Source: Enemella dayhoffiae (GTDB lineage: Bacteria > Actinomycetota > Actinomycetes > Propionibacteriales > Propionibacteriaceae). Taken from it: a stretch of 64,000 bases of DNA. Position 1 is the stretch's first letter. The number at the start of each line of letters is the position of its first letter. The translations under genes and the position numbers were made by a program. The notes under the pieces were generated by a model. The model was not told where the DNA came from and ran no database searches. It worked only from the letters and a program-made list of their open reading frames with translations. The stretch is from positions 57,589 through 121,588 of the forward strand of contig NZ_NMVQ01000006.1 in NCBI RefSeq assembly GCF_002250625.1, in the 5' to 3' direction. Positions 1 through 8,557 of the stretch are shown here, one piece after another.

Positions 1-226
1 GGCCGCCCGGTACGCCGCCAAGGAGGCGCTCGCCAAGGCGCTGCGGATCGAGCGCGGGCTCGGCTGGCAGGACGCCGAGGTGGTTGTCGACGAGTTCGGC
101 CGTCCCGACTTCCGGATCCGGGGCTCCGTCGCGGCGCGCGCCGACGAACTCGGGGTGCGCGCCATCCACCTGTCGCTGTCCCACGACGCCGGCATTGCCA
201 CCGCATTCGTCGTCTGCGAGGGGTGA
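1..226 (+). CDS. acpS: Holo-[acyl-carrier-protein] synthase, C-terminal part
   Basis: The gene enters from the left edge; its frame begins at base 2 and stops at TGA 224-226, leaving about 74 residues. AcpS moves the 4'-phosphopantetheine arm of CoA onto a serine of acyl carrier protein in the cytoplasm. The visible part begins with [11 protein letters not shown], matching the conserved F-A-x-K-E-A helix with the metal-binding Glu, and ends with a [16 protein letters not shown] strand typical of the family. It lies upstream of nnr and alr, a common actinobacterial order. The start and N-terminal half are outside the window, so only the family can be assigned. Confidence 0.88.
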   Translation, partial: AARYAAKEALAKALRIERGLGWQDAEVVVDEFGRPDFRIRGSVAARADELGVRAIHLSLSHDAGIATAFVVCEG

Positions 227-240
227 CCTGGCCCGAAGGT

Positions 241-272
241 TTGATAACGTCGTTTTATAACAACGTTACCAA
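241..272. promoter_or_regulatory. 32-bp near-palindrome, candidate operator
   Basis: The AT-rich block reads as an imperfect palindrome (TTGATAACGTCGTT against AACAACGTTACCAA) in an otherwise GC-rich region. It is followed at once by a Shine-Dalgarno-like GGAGGGG and then by the remains of an SDR gene. Such symmetry fits a TetR-family operator over the lost gene's promoter. The regulator is not identifiable here. Confidence 0.5.
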
Positions 273-280
273 CCCTTGGA

Positions 281-616
281 GGGGACAAGCACGCCCTGGC
301 TGGCTTCGTCGCCAACCTGCGGGTGGATCTGCACGGCACCGGGGTGAGGGTCACCGAGGTCGCCCCGGGGCCCGTCCGCACCGGCTTCGACGCTGCGGCC
401 GGACTGTCCGACGGAATGGACACCGGGCTGCCCGAGTCCGTGGTGATCGACGCGGAGCAGTGTGCGCGGGAGGCCATGGCCGGACTGGAGGCCGGGGCGC
501 CGCTCGGGTGGCCGGGGAGAGGCTACCGGGCGCTGATGTGGGTCACCCAGTGGCTGCCGCGCCCGCTCGCCCGGGCGATGTTCGCCAGCTCCGGCCGCAC
601 TGCGGCGGACCATTGA
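281..616 (+). pseudogene. Truncated short-chain dehydrogenase/reductase (SDR) remnant
   Basis: The reading frame from base 281 encodes DKHALAGFVANL, then a GVRVTEVAPGPVRTGF segment, which is the second half of a classical SDR beginning at the active-site Lys of YxxxK and running through the PG-x-V-x-T loop. The Rossmann half (TGxxxGIG, about 150 residues) and the catalytic Tyr are missing. No start codon lies in frame near the junction; the first GTG is at 323. The remnant directly follows an operator-like palindrome and an SD-like sequence, so one deletion seems to have fused the old leader to mid-gene sequence. The C-terminal part to the TGA at 614-616 is intact. A short functional protein from 323 is possible but unlikely. 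Confidence 0.7.
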
Positions 617-671
617 GCGCGACAGGCGGACCGCGCGACGACGGTCTCGGCTCCTTCGTAGTCTGTTCCGC

Positions 672-2102
672 ATGAGGTCTGCCTATTCCGCCCCCGCAAT
701 CCGCGCGGCCGAGGAGCGCGCGATGGCCGAGGTCGGTGACGGGGTGCTGATGCAGCGCGCTGCCGCCGGGCTCGCCGTGGTGTGCGCGCGACGGCTCCGA
801 GAGCGTCGGGGTCGGGTCTCCGGGGCCCGCATCCTGGTGGTGACCGGCCCCGGCAACAACGGTGGCGACGGGTTGTACGCCGCCGCGCGGCTCGCCCGGC
901 GCGGCGTGCGGGCGTACGCCTGGCTGGTCACCCAGCAGGTGCACTCCGCCGCCTGGCGCGCCTTCGAGCGCGCCGGCGGTCGCCGGCTCGAGCTGGGCGT
1001 GGTCCTGCGCGAACTGGCCGCCGAACGGTTTGATCAGGTGATCGACGCCGGCTTCGGAATCGGTGGCAGGGAAGGGGTTTTCGGAGACCTCGCCCGGATC
1101 GCCCGGGGGGCCCGCGGTCACGCCGACGTGGTCGCGGTCGACCTGCCCTCGGGGCTCGGCGTCGACACCGTACGCCCCCGCCACGACGTGTTCACCGCCG
1201 ATGCCACCGTCACCTTCGGCGCCCGGAAACCGTGTCTGCTCACCGATCCCGGCCGATCAGCCGCCGGCCGGGTGGAACTGGTCGAGATCGGCCTCGAGCT
1301 CGGTGAACCCGACCTCGCCCAGTGGCAGGCCAGCGATCTCGCCACTCACTGGCCGTATCCGCACGCCTCCAGCGACAAGTACGCCCGCGGGGTGGTCGGT
1401 GTGGATGCCGGCTCGGCGCGCTATCCGGGAGCCGCCGTTCTCGCGGTCGGGGGAGCCGTCCATGCCGGTGCCGGGATGGTCCGGTTCATCGGCGATGAGC
1501 AGGCGGGATCCGCTGTGGTGCAACGATTCCCGAACGTCGTCCCGAGCTCGGGGCGCTGCCAGGCATACCTGCTCGGATCAGGCTGGGGAAACCGACCGGA
1601 CGCCCGCACCACGATCGAGTCGGTGGCCGCCACCGGCCTGCCCGTGGTGGTCGACGCCGACGGCCTGCAGCATCTGCCCGATCGGCTCTCGCCCCGCTTC
1701 CTGCTCACCCCGCACGCCGGCGAACTGGCCCGGCTGCTCGGCACCGAGCGCGACCAGGTCGAGGCCGACCCGGTCGCCGCGGTCCGCACGGCGGCCGAGC
1801 GCACCGGCGCCACGGTGCTGCTCAAGGGCGCCACCCAATACGTCGCCGAGGCCGGTGAATCGGTTGTCCGGTTGGCCGTCGGAGGTCCCGCCTGGACCGC
1901 GCAGGCCGGCTCCGGGGACACCCTGGCGGGGGTCTGTGCGGCCCTGCTCGCGGCCGGGCTGCGGCCGCGGGATGCCGCCCTGGGCGGTGCCAGCCTGCAG
2001 GCGGTCACCGCCACCCGACACCCCGGCCCCTTTCCACCGCAGGAGCTCGCAGAGTTCTTCCCTGAAACGATTTCTGCCCTCGAGGAGCTGCTCCGTGGCT
2101 GA
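672..2102 (+). CDS. nnr: Bifunctional NAD(P)H-hydrate repair enzyme (epimerase + ADP/ATP-dependent dehydratase)
   Basis: This 476-residue protein repairs damaged nicotinamide cofactors: the N-terminal YjeF_N domain (about 1-210) epimerises R- and S-NAD(P)HX, and the C-terminal ribokinase-like domain (about 225-470) dehydrates the S form. The N-domain shows GPGNNGGDG at 59-67. The C-domain shows GSGDTLAG near 413-420 with the catalytic Asp, and an LTPHAGELARL segment. A TAGTCT box at 659-664 ends 7 nt before the ATG and no Shine-Dalgarno is visible, suggesting leaderless expression. The 3' end overlaps alr by 8 bp, so the two are probably translationally coupled, as in many Actinobacteria. Confidence 0.93.
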   Translation: MRSAYSAPAIRAAEERAMAEVGDGVLMQRAAAGLAVVCARRLRERRGRVSGARILVVTGPGNNGGDGLYAAARLARRGVRAYAWLVTQQVHSAAWRAFERAGGRRLELGVVLRELAAERFDQVIDAGFGIGGREGVFGDLARIARGARGHADVVAVDLPSGLGVDTVRPRHDVFTADATVTFGARKPCLLTDPGRSAAGRVELVEIGLELGEPDLAQWQASDLATHWPYPHASSDKYARGVVGVDAGSARYPGAAVLAVGGAVHAGAGMVRFIGDEQAGSAVVQRFPNVVPSSGRCQAYLLGSGWGNRPDARTTIESVAATGLPVVVDADGLQHLPDRLSPRFLLTPHAGELARLLGTERDQVEADPVAAVRTAAERTGATVLLKGATQYVAEAGESVVRLAVGGPAWTAQAGSGDTLAGVCAALLAAGLRPRDAALGGASLQAVTATRHPGPFPPQELAEFFPETISALEELLRG

Positions 2103-3249
2103 GCACTCGATGATCGACCCGGCCACCGCGAGCGCCGAGGTGGACCTGGCCGCCTATCGGCACAACCTCACCGCGATCGCCGAGCTGGTCGCCCCGGCCG
2201 AGGTGATGGCGGTGATCAAGGCCGACGCCTACGGGCACGGGATGCTTGCCTGCGCCCGGGCCGCCCGCGCAGCAGGCATTGGCTGGCTCGGCGTGGTCAC
2301 CCTGGCCGAGGCGTCTGCGGTGCGCGGCGACGGCGACTCCGGTCGGTTGCTGGCCTGGATGTTTGGCCCCGATGAGGACCTGGCCCCGGCCGTCGCCGAC
2401 GACGTCGACCTCGGCGTACACGATGCTGACCAGCTGAACCGGGTGGTGGCCGCCGCCGCGACCTGCGGGAAAACCGCGCGGATCCACCTCAAGGTCGATA
2501 CCGGACTCTCCCGCAACGGCTGCCCGATCGCGAGGTGGCCGGCCCTGTGCGCCGCGGCCGCCGAGGCCGAACAGGCCGGGGCGGTCGAGGTGGTCGGCGT
2601 CTGGTCACACTTCATCGCCTCCGACGACCTCGAGCTGTCCGCCACAGCCGACCAGCTCGTCTGCTTCGAACGAGCCGTCGAACAGGCCCGGCAGGCGGAC
2701 CTCGAGCCGATCCGGCACCTGGCCAACTCCGCCGGGGCGCTTCAGGTGCCGGAATCCCGGTTCGAGCTGGTCCGCGTCGGCATCGCCTCCTATGGGGTCG
2801 ATCCGGGCGAGGAGATCGCCGCGGCCCACGGCGTACCCCTGAAGCCGGTGATGCGGCTGCGCGCCCAACTGGTGAACGTCAAGCGGGTGGGAGCCGGCAC
2901 CGCCGTCTCCTACGGCGCCACCTGGACCGCACCCGCTGACACCGTGCTCGGTCTCGTCCCGCTCGGGTACGCCGACGGCGTACCCCGGCACGCCAGCAAC
3001 CTCGCCGAGGTCGAGGTGAACGGGCGCCGCTGCCCGATCCGCGGCCGGATCTGCATGGACCAGTTCGTGGTCGACCTGGGGCCGGGGGCGAGTGATCAGG
3101 TGGGTGACGAGGTGACGTTGTTCGGCGGGTCGTCGAGCCCCTCCGCCGAGGACTGGGCCGAGGTGTGTGGCACGATCGGCTATGAGATCGTGACCCGGGT
3201 CGGGACGCGCGTCCCACGCAATCATCGCGGCGGCGAGCAAGGAGGTTGA
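2095..3249 (+). CDS. alr: Alanine racemase
   Basis: This PLP enzyme of 384 residues interconverts L- and D-alanine for peptidoglycan. The PLP-binding lysine lies in AVIKADAYGHG (Lys about 42) and the second catalytic Tyr in TAVSYGATWTAP near 273; CPIRGRICMDQF is also characteristic. I chose GTG 2095 because GAGGAG lies about 8 nt upstream, although it overlaps the end of nnr; ATG 2110 is an alternative. The open frame extends far upstream inside nnr, but that is out-of-frame readthrough and not protein. An AAGGAGG motif at its 3' end serves the next gene. Confidence 0.93.
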   Translation: MAEHSMIDPATASAEVDLAAYRHNLTAIAELVAPAEVMAVIKADAYGHGMLACARAARAAGIGWLGVVTLAEASAVRGDGDSGRLLAWMFGPDEDLAPAVADDVDLGVHDADQLNRVVAAAATCGKTARIHLKVDTGLSRNGCPIARWPALCAAAAEAEQAGAVEVVGVWSHFIASDDLELSATADQLVCFERAVEQARQADLEPIRHLANSAGALQVPESRFELVRVGIASYGVDPGEEIAAAHGVPLKPVMRLRAQLVNVKRVGAGTAVSYGATWTAPADTVLGLVPLGYADGVPRHASNLAEVEVNGRRCPIRGRICMDQFVVDLGPGASDQVGDEVTLFGGSSSPSAEDWAEVCGTIGYEIVTRVGTRVPRNHRGGEQGG

Positions 3250-3253
3250 GCAG

Positions 3254-4330
3254 GTGAGTCCGGCACGCCGTGACCCCTCCCGGATGGCGCAGGGCTTCGG
3301 CCTGGTCACCGGAATCGCCGCGCTGGCCGCCGGTGCCGTGGCGACCGGCTGGGAGTTGGAGCGGCGGCTGGTGGCCCAGCGGTTCAAGCGCCGTCGCGAG
3401 CTCCCCGGTGAGGCGTTCTTCACCCTGCGGGCACCCGGCCCGGAGGTGGTCACCTCCGACGGCGTACGCCTGCACGTCGAGGTGGACCCGCCGCCGAAGA
3501 GCGACGCCGGGGTGACCGTGGTGCTGGTGCACGGCTATGTGCTGTCGCTGCACTGCTGGCACTTCCAGCGCAAACACTTCCGTGGTACCCGCAAGGTGGT
3601 CCTCTATGACCAGCGCAGCCACGGCCGCTCGGGGCGTTCCAAGGCCCGGTTCTGCCGGATCGACCAACTCGCCAAGGACCTCAAACGGGTCCTCGACGCC
3701 ACCACCGAACCCGATGAACCGGTGATCCTGGTCGGGCACTCGATGGGCGGGATGACGATCCAGGCGTTCGCCCGGCAGTACCCGAAGCTGATCGGCACCA
3801 AGGTCGTCGGCGCGGCCCTGCTGGCCACCTCGTCGGGGGATCTCAAGGACCACTCGATCATCCCCGGGGTGTCGGGCGAGGTGTTCCCGATGCTGGCCCA
3901 GCCCGTGCTGTCCGCGGCCAACCGGGTCCCGGCCCTGGTCGAACGATCCCGCCGGGTGTCCACCGACGTGTCCTTCGTGGTGACCAGGCGGATGTCGTTC
4001 GGCTCGGATGTACCGGCGGAATATGTGCACTTCATGAGCGAGATGGTGGCGGCCACCCCGATGGAGGTGGTGGGCGACTTCTATCCGACCTTCGCCGAAT
4101 TCGACGGGAGCCGGGCGATGCCGATCCTGGGCCGGATCGAGATGGCCGTGATCGGCGGGGCGTCGGATTCGATCGTGCCGGTCGAGCACACCCAGGCGAT
4201 CATCGACCAGCTACCGGGGGCGGACGCGCTGATCGTTCCTGAGTCGGGCCACATGGGGATCATCGAGCACCATCAGGCCTACGACGAGGTGCTGGATCAC
4301 CTGGTCGAGCGCGTCGAGCGTCACCTCTAG
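3254..4330 (+). CDS. Alpha/beta-fold hydrolase with N-terminal membrane segment
   Basis: The 358-residue protein has a hydrophobic stretch near residues 13-35, probably an anchor or signal, followed by an alpha/beta hydrolase domain. The oxyanion-hole HGY motif lies in VVLVHGYVL, the nucleophile serine in GHSMGGM, the acid in GASDSIVP and the base in ESGHMGII. GTG 3254 is preceded by a strong AAGGAGG overlapping the end of alr, so the pair is co-translated. A hydrolase between alr and the tsa operon is common in Actinobacteria, but the substrate is unknown. It could be an esterase or an epoxide hydrolase-like enzyme. Confidence 0.85.
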   Translation: MSPARRDPSRMAQGFGLVTGIAALAAGAVATGWELERRLVAQRFKRRRELPGEAFFTLRAPGPEVVTSDGVRLHVEVDPPPKSDAGVTVVLVHGYVLSLHCWHFQRKHFRGTRKVVLYDQRSHGRSGRSKARFCRIDQLAKDLKRVLDATTEPDEPVILVGHSMGGMTIQAFARQYPKLIGTKVVGAALLATSSGDLKDHSIIPGVSGEVFPMLAQPVLSAANRVPALVERSRRVSTDVSFVVTRRMSFGSDVPAEYVHFMSEMVAATPMEVVGDFYPTFAEFDGSRAMPILGRIEMAVIGGASDSIVPVEHTQAIIDQLPGADALIVPESGHMGIIEHHQAYDEVLDHLVERVERHL

Positions 4331-4352
4331 GGCGTACGCCCGGAGGTCCGGC

Positions 4353-5480
4353 TCAGGCGGCGGCGTAGTAGACCGCGTCGATCGCTTCCTGGTAACGCAG
4401 CACCAGGTCGGCGCAGGTGCTCTCCCAGGTGCGGTGCTCCACGGCCTCGCGCGCCTTGCGGGCGAAGATGCTGCGCTTGAAGTCGTCGCCCAGCAGGTCA
4501 CGGACGTGTGCCCGCATGCCCGCCAGGTTGCCCGGCTCATACAGCCAGCCGGTGTGCGACGGGTCGATCAGGTCGATGGGGCCGCCGCGGGCCGGCGCGA
4601 TCGCGGGTACGCCGGAGGCCTGGGCCTCCTGGATGGTCTGGCAGAACGTCTCCAGCTCACCCGGTGCGACGAACAGGTCGAAGCTGGCCATCGCCCGCGG
4701 CAGGTCGTCGCCGGTGAGCTGGCCGAGGAAGATCGCGTGCGGCAGGATCCGCTGCAGCTCCTCGTGGCGCGGGCCCTTGCCGACGATGACCGTGCGGGTG
4801 TTGGGCAGGTCGGCCAGCACCTCGAGGTCGTCCACCTGCTTCTCGGTGGCCAGGCGGCCGACGTAGCCGATCACCTTTTCGCCGTTGGGCGCCCACTGCC
4901 GACGCAGCTCCTCGTCGCGCTTGCCGGGGTGGAAGCGGACCGAGTCGACCCCGCGGCCCCACAGCCCGACCCGCTGGACGCCGAGCGAGATCAGCTGCTG
5001 GCGGGCGTAGGTCGAGGGGGCGAGGGTCATCGTGGCCAGCTGGTGCACGTTGCGCACCCACTTCCACAACAGCTGTTCGGCCTGCGGGATGCCGTAGCGG
5101 GTGACGTAGGTGGGCACCTCGGTCTGATAGATCGCGACCGTCGGCAGGCCCATCCGGTGGGCCGCCAGCCCGGCCCGCTGACCGAGCGCGAACGGGGCGG
5201 CCAGGTGCACCACGTCGGGGTTGAAGTCGGCGAAGATCCGCTCGAACCGCCACTGCGGGGTGGTGGCGAGCTGGACGTCGGAATAACCGGGCAGCGCCAG
5301 CGAGGTGACCGGGACCACCGGGAACCCCTCGTATTCCCGCGGGGCGCGACCGCCGTGCGCCGGAGCGATCACCAGGGCCTCGTGGCCGGTCGCCCGGAGG
5401 TGCTCGAGGACCCGCAGCACGGAGTGGGTGACTCCGTTGATCTGCGGCAGGAAGGACTCGGTCACGATGGCTACCCGCAC
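4353..5480 (-). CDS. GT4 glycosyltransferase, probable GDP-mannose-dependent alpha-mannosyltransferase (MgtA-like)
   Basis: The 375-residue protein has the GT-B fold of family 4. It opens with RVAIVTESFLPQINGVTHSV, and the donor-binding end carries ELETFCQTIQEA and ARGGPIDLI, which I associate with actinobacterial mannosyltransferases acting on glycolipid or lipomannan precursors. GTG 5480 is chosen because the family begins here; a TACGTT box lies 6 nt upstream, so the message may be leaderless. The longer open frame (to 5564) adds unrelated sequence including part of the 91-bp repeat. An MptB-type enzyme elsewhere in the window supports lipoglycan synthesis. Precise acceptor unknown. Confidence 0.78.
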   Translation of the reverse strand: MRVAIVTESFLPQINGVTHSVLRVLEHLRATGHEALVIAPAHGGRAPREYEGFPVVPVTSLALPGYSDVQLATTPQWRFERIFADFNPDVVHLAAPFALGQRAGLAAHRMGLPTVAIYQTEVPTYVTRYGIPQAEQLLWKWVRNVHQLATMTLAPSTYARQQLISLGVQRVGLWGRGVDSVRFHPGKRDEELRRQWAPNGEKVIGYVGRLATEKQVDDLEVLADLPNTRTVIVGKGPRHEELQRILPHAIFLGQLTGDDLPRAMASFDLFVAPGELETFCQTIQEAQASGVPAIAPARGGPIDLIDPSHTGWLYEPGNLAGMRAHVRDLLGDDFKRSIFARKAREAVEHRTWESTCADLVLRYQEAIDAVYYAAA

Positions 5481-5586
5481 ATCCCCAACGTAGCCGGGCC
5501 CGGGCAAAGACTCGTAACCCTCGAGTCGTCGTGTCCGCCAACAGAAGGTGACGAATCGGTGCACACGGGCGAACCCGAGGGGTCAA

Positions 5587-5677
5587 CCGCACAACTCCGG
5601 TGTCACGCCGTGACCCCGACGAGGGGACGCGGGCCTGCGCGGCGCCCCCGCCAATGATCAAGGAATTCTGCGGTTGG
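5587..5677 (+). repeat. 91-bp direct repeat, copy 1
   Basis: This non-coding block matches 8229-8319 with three substitutions over 91 bp, in the same orientation. The two copies bracket the MFS transporter and its divergent WYL regulator with almost nothing else between them. The block ends with an AATTCTGCGGTTGG segment. It may be a dispersed genomic repeat, or the duplicated junction of a cassette. Confidence 0.9.
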
Positions 5678-5684
5678 TGCCCGG

Positions 5685-7178
5685 TCACGGAGCGGTCTCC
5701 GGCTGCTGCGAGTGCCCGGCGGCCCTCCGGGGGAGCGCGAGCATCGCCACCGCGGCCAGGAGATAGGTGGCGATCTGCCACGGCAGCACCTGCATGAGGG
5801 CGTGACCGAACACCTGCTCGGCCGTCCCCGGTGGGTGCGGAGCGGCCGACGAGTGCAGCGCCTGGAAGAAGATCGTTGCCAGGACGGCGATCCCGACCGC
5901 ACCGCCGATCTGGTTCACGGTGGAGAGCACGCCGCCCGCCGAGCCGGCGTCGCCTGCGGGAACCCCGGCCAGGACCACGTTGACCAGGATCGGCGCGCCC
6001 AGTCCGAGCCCCAGGCCGCCGAGCAGCAGCACGCCGGCCAGCGGCCAGTAGCCCGGTGTCTCACCGTCGCGCAGAAGCCACCACAGCAGCCCCTGGGAGG
6101 CGGCCAGGGTCAATGACCCGGTGATCACCAGCGCGCGACCAGCCTTGGCCGCCAACGCGACGCCGGCACCGGAGGTGATCATGGAACCGATCGCATACGG
6201 AAGGATCACCAGTCCGGTTTCCCAGGCCGTTCGCCCGGTCCCGGCCTGCAGGTAGATCGACAGCACGAGGAAGAACGACGCCAGCCCACCGAAGAAGAGG
6301 GTGGCGGCGACCAGGCCCGCGGCGAAGGGCCGGATCGACAGCAGCGCGGGATCCAGGATCGGTTGGCCACCTCGCCGGGCGAGTCGCGTCTCGTGCCACA
6401 GGAAAACGGTCAACAGGACCACGCCCACGGCCAGCACCACCCACCCCCAGACCGGCCATCCCCAGTCACGGCCCTGGACCAGCGGCAGCAGTATGAACAC
6501 CACGCCGACGGCGGCCAGGGCCGCGCCGATCACGTCCGGCCGGGCTCGAGTGCCGGCGTGCGACTCCGGCAGCATTCGCACCCCCAGAATGAGCGCGACG
6601 GCGGCGACCGGCACGTTCAGCCAGAAGATGGTGCGCCAGCCCAGACCCCCGAGATCGAGATCGACGAGCGCGCCCCCGAGCAGGGGTCCAGCGACCGATG
6701 CCAGGCCCTGGACCGCGCCGTAGGCGCCGAAGGCCTTCGCCATGGCCGCGGGCTCGAAGGATGATCGGATGATGCCGAACACCTGCGGGACCATGAAACC
6801 GCCGGCGCACCCCTGCAGCACCCGAAGCGCGATCAGTGTGCCCGCGGACGGAGCCAGTGCGCAGGCCGCCGAGGCGAGGGCGAAGGCTGTCAAGGAGATG
6901 AGGAACACCCGGCGCCGGCCCGCCTGGTCGCCGACGCGACCGCCGGTGATCAGTCCCGATCCGAGCGCCAGGACATAGGCGGCGAGCATCCACTGCAGCT
7001 GCGCCTCGGAGGCCTGCAGATCAGCGGCGATGGCCGGGGCCGCGACCGCGATGATGGTGACGTCGAGCAGGTCCATGAACGAGGCGAACAGCACGACCAG
7101 CAGGGCGAGCGAGGCTTGGCGTCCGGCCACCTTCGGCTCGTCGGCCGAGGTGGCGGCTTTTGCGGTTGATGAAGTCAT
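5685..7178 (-). CDS. MFS drug-efflux transporter, DHA2 (EmrB/QacA-like) family
   Basis: A 497-residue inner-membrane protein with about 14 hydrophobic segments. Signatures include MDLLDVTII at 35-43 (DHA2 motif D1 region) and the loop 2-3 motif GGRVGDQAGRRR at 79-90. Members export cationic dyes, antibiotics and antiseptics in exchange for protons. It is transcribed divergently from a WYL-domain regulator; the gap is 62 bp or less and holds a TCACC-N8-GGTGA dyad, so local control by that regulator is likely. The pair sits between two 91-bp direct repeats. Substrate cannot be predicted. Confidence 0.9.
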   Translation of the reverse strand: MTSSTAKAATSADEPKVAGRQASLALLVVLFASFMDLLDVTIIAVAAPAIAADLQASEAQLQWMLAAYVLALGSGLITGGRVGDQAGRRRVFLISLTAFALASAACALAPSAGTLIALRVLQGCAGGFMVPQVFGIIRSSFEPAAMAKAFGAYGAVQGLASVAGPLLGGALVDLDLGGLGWRTIFWLNVPVAAVALILGVRMLPESHAGTRARPDVIGAALAAVGVVFILLPLVQGRDWGWPVWGWVVLAVGVVLLTVFLWHETRLARRGGQPILDPALLSIRPFAAGLVAATLFFGGLASFFLVLSIYLQAGTGRTAWETGLVILPYAIGSMITSGAGVALAAKAGRALVITGSLTLAASQGLLWWLLRDGETPGYWPLAGVLLLGGLGLGLGAPILVNVVLAGVPAGDAGSAGGVLSTVNQIGGAVGIAVLATIFFQALHSSAAPHPPGTAEQVFGHALMQVLPWQIATYLLAAVAMLALPRRAAGHSQQPETAP

Positions 7179-7182
7179 GAAA

Positions 7183-7200
7183 TCACCGTGTCGCAGGTGA
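7183..7200. promoter_or_regulatory. Short dyad in divergent promoter (MFS / WYL regulator)
   Basis: TCACC and GGTGA arms separated by 8 nt lie just upstream of the MFS start and within the very short divergent gap, a likely binding site for the neighbouring HTH-WYL protein. The arms are only 5 bp, so chance is possible. Confidence 0.35.
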
Positions 7201-7240
7201 CGGACACCGAATGGCCGCTATTTCTGACAAAGTCGAAAAC

Positions 7241-8224
7241 GTGGCAGACACCTCGGCACGCGCGCTCCGACTGTTGTCGCTGCTCACCGCGCGCGCGGTG
7301 TGGTCCGGCGAGGAGTTGGCCGACCGCCTCGGCGTCTCCGCCCGGACCCTGCGCCGCGACGTCGACACGCTGCGACAGCTGGGTTATCCGGTGCAGGCGA
7401 TCAAGGGTCCGGCCGGGGGATACTCCATCGGCTCTGGGGGAAAGCTGCCGCCCCTGGTCCTCGACGACGACCAGGCGATCGCCATCGCGTTGGCTCTGCA
7501 GACCGCCCCGTCGACGGTGCGAGGCATCGAGGACGCCGTCGGCCGGGCGCTGACCACCCTGCGCCAGGTGATGCCGGCGCGGCTGAGGGCGGCCAGCGAG
7601 GCCTTCGTGGTCACCAGCCTGCGCAACTACTGGGAGTTTTCGGCACCCCCGATCGATGTCGCGACCCTGCAGGCAGTCGGGACAGCCATCCGTACCAGCC
7701 GCACCCTGAGATTCGACTACGCCTCCATCGACGGGCACGTGCCCGCCCCCGGCGATCCCGACTTCCGAGCACCCCGCGAGGTGGAACCGCACCAGCTCGT
7801 CGTCTGGGCCGGCCGGTGGTACCTGATCGCCCGGGAACCGCGTGAGCACTCCTGGCAGACCTTCCGCGTCGATCGCGTGCACCCCAGGAGCCCGACCGGG
7901 CGCCCCTTCGTCGCCCGACCGCTGAACCCGGACGACCTGACCCGACTCGTCATCCAGAACCCTGATCGCGGGGACACGCCGGGCCAGTGGCCGTGTGTCG
8001 GGTCGGCCACCTTGCCCCTGCCCGCCGACGTGGTCGCCCGATGGGCGCCGGGTGGCTCGGTCGTCACCCCCATCGATACGCGACGCTGTCGGCTGACCAT
8101 CGGGGGATGGTCGTGGGCCGGTGTCGCGGGACTGTTCATCACCTTCGACTCAGAGCTGGATGACGTCAGCCCGGGGGAGCTGGCCGCCGCCTTCGCCACC
8201 ATCAGGGAGCGGCTCGGGGGATGA
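7241..8224 (+). CDS. HTH and WYL domain transcriptional regulator (YafY/PafC-like)
   Basis: A 327-residue regulator: an HTH_11 winged helix at about 3-55 (SGEELADRLGVSARTLRRDV) followed by a WYL domain from about 130, a ligand-sensing fold. The WYL-type signature appears as GRWYLIAREPREHSWQTFRVDR near 190-215. GTG 7241 gives the family's usual opening ADTSARALRLL; ATG 7211 in the same frame is an alternative adding ten residues. It is divergent from the DHA2 transporter and probably regulates it in response to a small molecule. Its stop is followed within 5 bp by the second 91-bp repeat. Confidence 0.86.
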   Translation: MADTSARALRLLSLLTARAVWSGEELADRLGVSARTLRRDVDTLRQLGYPVQAIKGPAGGYSIGSGGKLPPLVLDDDQAIAIALALQTAPSTVRGIEDAVGRALTTLRQVMPARLRAASEAFVVTSLRNYWEFSAPPIDVATLQAVGTAIRTSRTLRFDYASIDGHVPAPGDPDFRAPREVEPHQLVVWAGRWYLIAREPREHSWQTFRVDRVHPRSPTGRPFVARPLNPDDLTRLVIQNPDRGDTPGQWPCVGSATLPLPADVVARWAPGGSVVTPIDTRRCRLTIGGWSWAGVAGLFITFDSELDDVSPGELAAAFATIRERLGG

Positions 8225-8228
8225 CCAC

Positions 8229-8319
8229 CCGCACAACTCCGGTGTGACGCCGTGACCCCGACGAGCGGACGCGGGCCTGCGCGGCGCCCACGCCAATGAT
8301 CAAGGAATTCTGCGGTTGG
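8229..8319 (+). repeat. 91-bp direct repeat, copy 2
   Basis: Second copy of the block at 5587-5677, same orientation, three mismatches. It begins 4 bp after the WYL regulator's stop codon and lies at the head of the long leader of the DEAD-box helicase gene. Confidence 0.9.
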
Positions 8320-8557
8320 CGGTGGCACTGCTAGACTTTCCCCTTGCGATCGGGCGGTACGCCGACCCGGTTCCCCGGCTGCGCAGCGCAGTGCGGGACA
8401 GGGGTCACCCCGACACAGCCGTGCGGGGGCCCGAGGTTCGTCTTCCGACACTCTTCCACCAACACGCAGAACTTGTTGGTGCCGCCGGCCAGGTCCGGCG
8501 CCAAGGGGCCGCTGACGTACCTGACAGCGGACCACGAGGTCCAGAGATGAGTGTGTC
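8320..8557 (+). promoter_or_regulatory. Long structured leader of the DEAD-box helicase gene
   Basis: About 240 bp without a convincing gene. A possible -10 box TAGACT lies near 8332. Two hairpins can form: CACCAAC (8457-8463) with GTTGGTG (8475-8481), and CCGCTG (8509-8514) with CAGCGG (8525-8530). Long structured leaders are typical of cold-induced RNA helicase mRNAs, so post-transcriptional control is plausible. An open frame at 8344-8550 exists but has no recognisable homology or ribosome site. Confidence 0.35.

Noticed and set aside
1063..2094. Long open frame running into alr from inside nnr
   Set aside because: Only the part from 2095 shows alanine racemase homology; the rest is the Pro/Arg/Ser-rich shadow typical of GC-rich genes.
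5587..5677. 91-bp repeat read as coding (shared peptide in both copies on the - strand)
   Set aside because: Both copies can be translated, but the peptide continues into unrelated sequence each side and has no start; similarity is better explained at DNA level.
8344..8550. 68-codon open frame before the helicase
   Set aside because: No ribosome site, no known motif, overlaps two hairpins; could be a leader peptide but unsupported.
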